Of a stretch of DNA of 43,927 nt, positions 43,109 to 43,927 are shown piece after piece. The notes beneath the pieces were generated by a model. It made no database searches. It saw nothing but the letters and a program-made list of their open reading frames with translations, and was not told the DNA's origin. Position 1 is the first letter of the stretch; every line of letters begins with the position of its first letter. Source of the stretch: Bacteroidales bacterium (GTDB lineage Bacteria > Bacteroidota > Bacteroidia > Bacteroidales > Tenuifilaceae). Location of the stretch: the NCBI GenBank assembly GCA_028680705.1, contig JAQUJY010000015.1, forward strand, positions 1 to 43,927, written 5' to 3'. Both the position numbers and the translations under genes were made by a program.

Positions 43109-43927
43109 GTAAGCGTGTACCTATTAGAAAACGCAGCCGTAAGCGTAACGCCATAAGCAGGCATAATAAAGGTTCGATTGCCTTCGGCATCAACATTAAT
43201 TGCAACCACAGCGCTTTCGTCATCCGTCTTATAAGCTCGTAGGCTATCTTGGGCTAATCTGTAACCTAAGTCGGGCGTATCAGTAATCGTTATTTCGTTT
43301 CCTGCAATCATTCCCTCGGCTGGTGTGGCATGTATTGTTCCATTTGCCACGGTTGCAACCGTAAGAATTTGAGTGGAGGCATTATATCCATACACCCAGT
43401 TTGAAGTAATTCCCGTTAGAGCAAAGTTTTTTAGTTCGCCATTACGACTTAAGGTTGAGGCATCATTTAGTGCGATCTCGCTGCTATTAATGCCAGCTAC
43501 TACTCCTTGGTCGAATTTATAGTATCCGAACAACCCCGTTTCATCATTGGCAACATTCGTTAACATTGTATTTACGATATCATTCTTTGTAAGGGTTTTG
43601 TTCCAAAACGATACTTCGTCCATACTACCCTTGAAGTACTTATCATTAGTCCAATTACTCTTGCCCAACCAAACGTTTTCTCTCTCTATATTTCTGGGAG
43701 TACGAAGAGTCCCTTTTTTAAGGGCTATACCATTTACATAAATAGTGACCTCGCTGTTACTAACATCAATAGGATTAATTGTGAAAGCAACATGATGCCA
43801 TTCATTCGTAGTGACAACGCCGTTATCAGTACGGATGTCATAATACGATTTGTTATTTACAACTTCAACTACTAATTGTTTATTAGTGCCTTCTGTGCGT
43901 AGAGTTATATTATCGAAATGATTATTT
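43039..43927 (-). CDS. Partial surface protein: LamG-like lectin domain plus bacterial repeat domains, both ends missing
   Basis: The minus-strand frame is open to the window edge, so the N-terminus is outside. Reading from 43927: a ConA/LamG jelly-roll (NEWHHVAFTINPID, VTIYVNGIAL, MDEVSFWNKTL), then a repeat domain (GTIHATPAEGMIAGNEITIT ... FIMPAYGVTLTAAFS) and the start of a second one (LTYTADAHGSI). After HGSI (43081) the frame continues only as antisense of the exporter gene and stops at 43039. Such tandem domains occur in large Bacteroidota adhesins. The authentic 3' end is lost at the junction. Confidence 0.8.
   Translation of the reverse strand, partial: NNHFDNITLRTEGTNKQLVVEVVNNKSYYDIRTDNGVVTTNEWHHVAFTINPIDVSNSEVTIYVNGIALKKGTLRTPRNIERENVWLGKSNWTNDKYFKGSMDEVSFWNKTLTKNDIVNTMLTNVANDETGLFGYYKFDQGVVAGINSSEIALNDASTLSRNGELKNFALTGITSNWVYGYNASTQILTVATVANGTIHATPAEGMIAGNEITITDTPDLGYRLAQDSLRAYKTDDESAVVAINVDAEGNRTFIMPAYGVTLTAAFSNRYTLTYTADAHGSITLLCSLLIWSKRL
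43078..43089. other. Breakpoint joining the truncated exporter and the truncated surface protein
   Basis: The exporter frame is convincing through SKVIE (ends 43087), and the opposite-strand repeat frame is convincing back to HGSI (43081) or HGSIT (43078). The roughly 7-10 bases AGTGATTGAA are therefore shared by both, as expected for joining at a short match. Two fragments of large genes face each other with no spacer. Confidence 0.8.

Noticed and set aside
1..43927. CRISPR array, tRNA/rRNA genes, complete insertion sequence, toxin-antitoxin or known defence island
   Set aside because: I looked for regularly spaced repeats, tRNA-like T-loop sequences, transposase or integrase motifs and paired small genes, and saw none that hold up by eye; a covariance-model tRNA scan would be decisive.

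Overview
The window looks like part of a chromosome from an anaerobic or facultative member of the Bacteroidota, probably Bacteroidales. This rests on family content: a TamB-like protein beside ExbB/ExbD/TonB, a family S46 dipeptidyl-peptidase, a LysM plus periplasmic-binding-fold protein, an ECF sigma factor overlapping a membrane/barrel-like gene, and a small ribbon-helix-helix protein. It also rests on several promoters matching the Bacteroidota pattern TTG/TTTG-N17-23-TAnnTTTG, with no obvious Shine-Dalgarno sequences. I cannot name the species.

Layout. 1-7.3 kb: envelope genes tamB, exbB, exbD and tonB, then a convergent TauE/SafE-type permease. 7.3-8.0 kb: a gene-free stretch with degenerate repeats. 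8.0-10.8 kb: rubrerythrin facing the nrfH-nrfA nitrite-ammonification pair. 11-17.7 kb: a lipoprotein subtilase, a nucleoside kinase, and a pair of exported proteins of unknown role (one with a duplicated domain, one a barrel-like protein with TSP3 and EF-hand calcium motifs). 17.8-22.3 kb: uvrA, a lytic transglycosylase and small genes on the minus strand. 22.6-27.1 kb: a hybrid histidine kinase, a small unknown protein, truA and plsY. 27.3-37.3 kb: an S46 peptidase, a cation-efflux protein, the LysM protein, two S9 peptidases, and two thioredoxin-fold exported proteins. 37.5-39.4 kb: an ECF sigma factor and its overlapping membrane partner.

The last 4 kb (about 39.8-43.9 kb) differ from the rest. 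A secreted protein overlaps a lower-GC metallopeptidase gene (HExxH). Next comes a C39-peptidase ABC exporter that loses its entire ATPase half. At 43,078-43,089 its reading frame runs directly into the opposite-strand 3' part of a LamG/bacterial-repeat surface protein. Both frames stay sensible up to the same short stretch, so this is a true breakpoint in the sequence: either a rearrangement or an assembly chimera. The first ~80 bases of the exporter are also far richer in GC than their surroundings.

Functionally, the window mixes housekeeping (DNA repair, tRNA modification, phospholipid synthesis, wall turnover) with an extracellular protein and peptide degradation theme (S8, S46, two S9) and anaerobic nitrite and oxidative-stress handling (NrfHA, rubrerythrin). 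I see no CRISPR array, tRNA, rRNA, complete insertion sequence or clear defence system. No single locus convincingly forms an undescribed system. The best candidates for follow-up are the broken exporter region, the sigma/anti-sigma-like barrel pair, the calcium-motif barrel pair, and the small ORF ahead of the transglycosylase.
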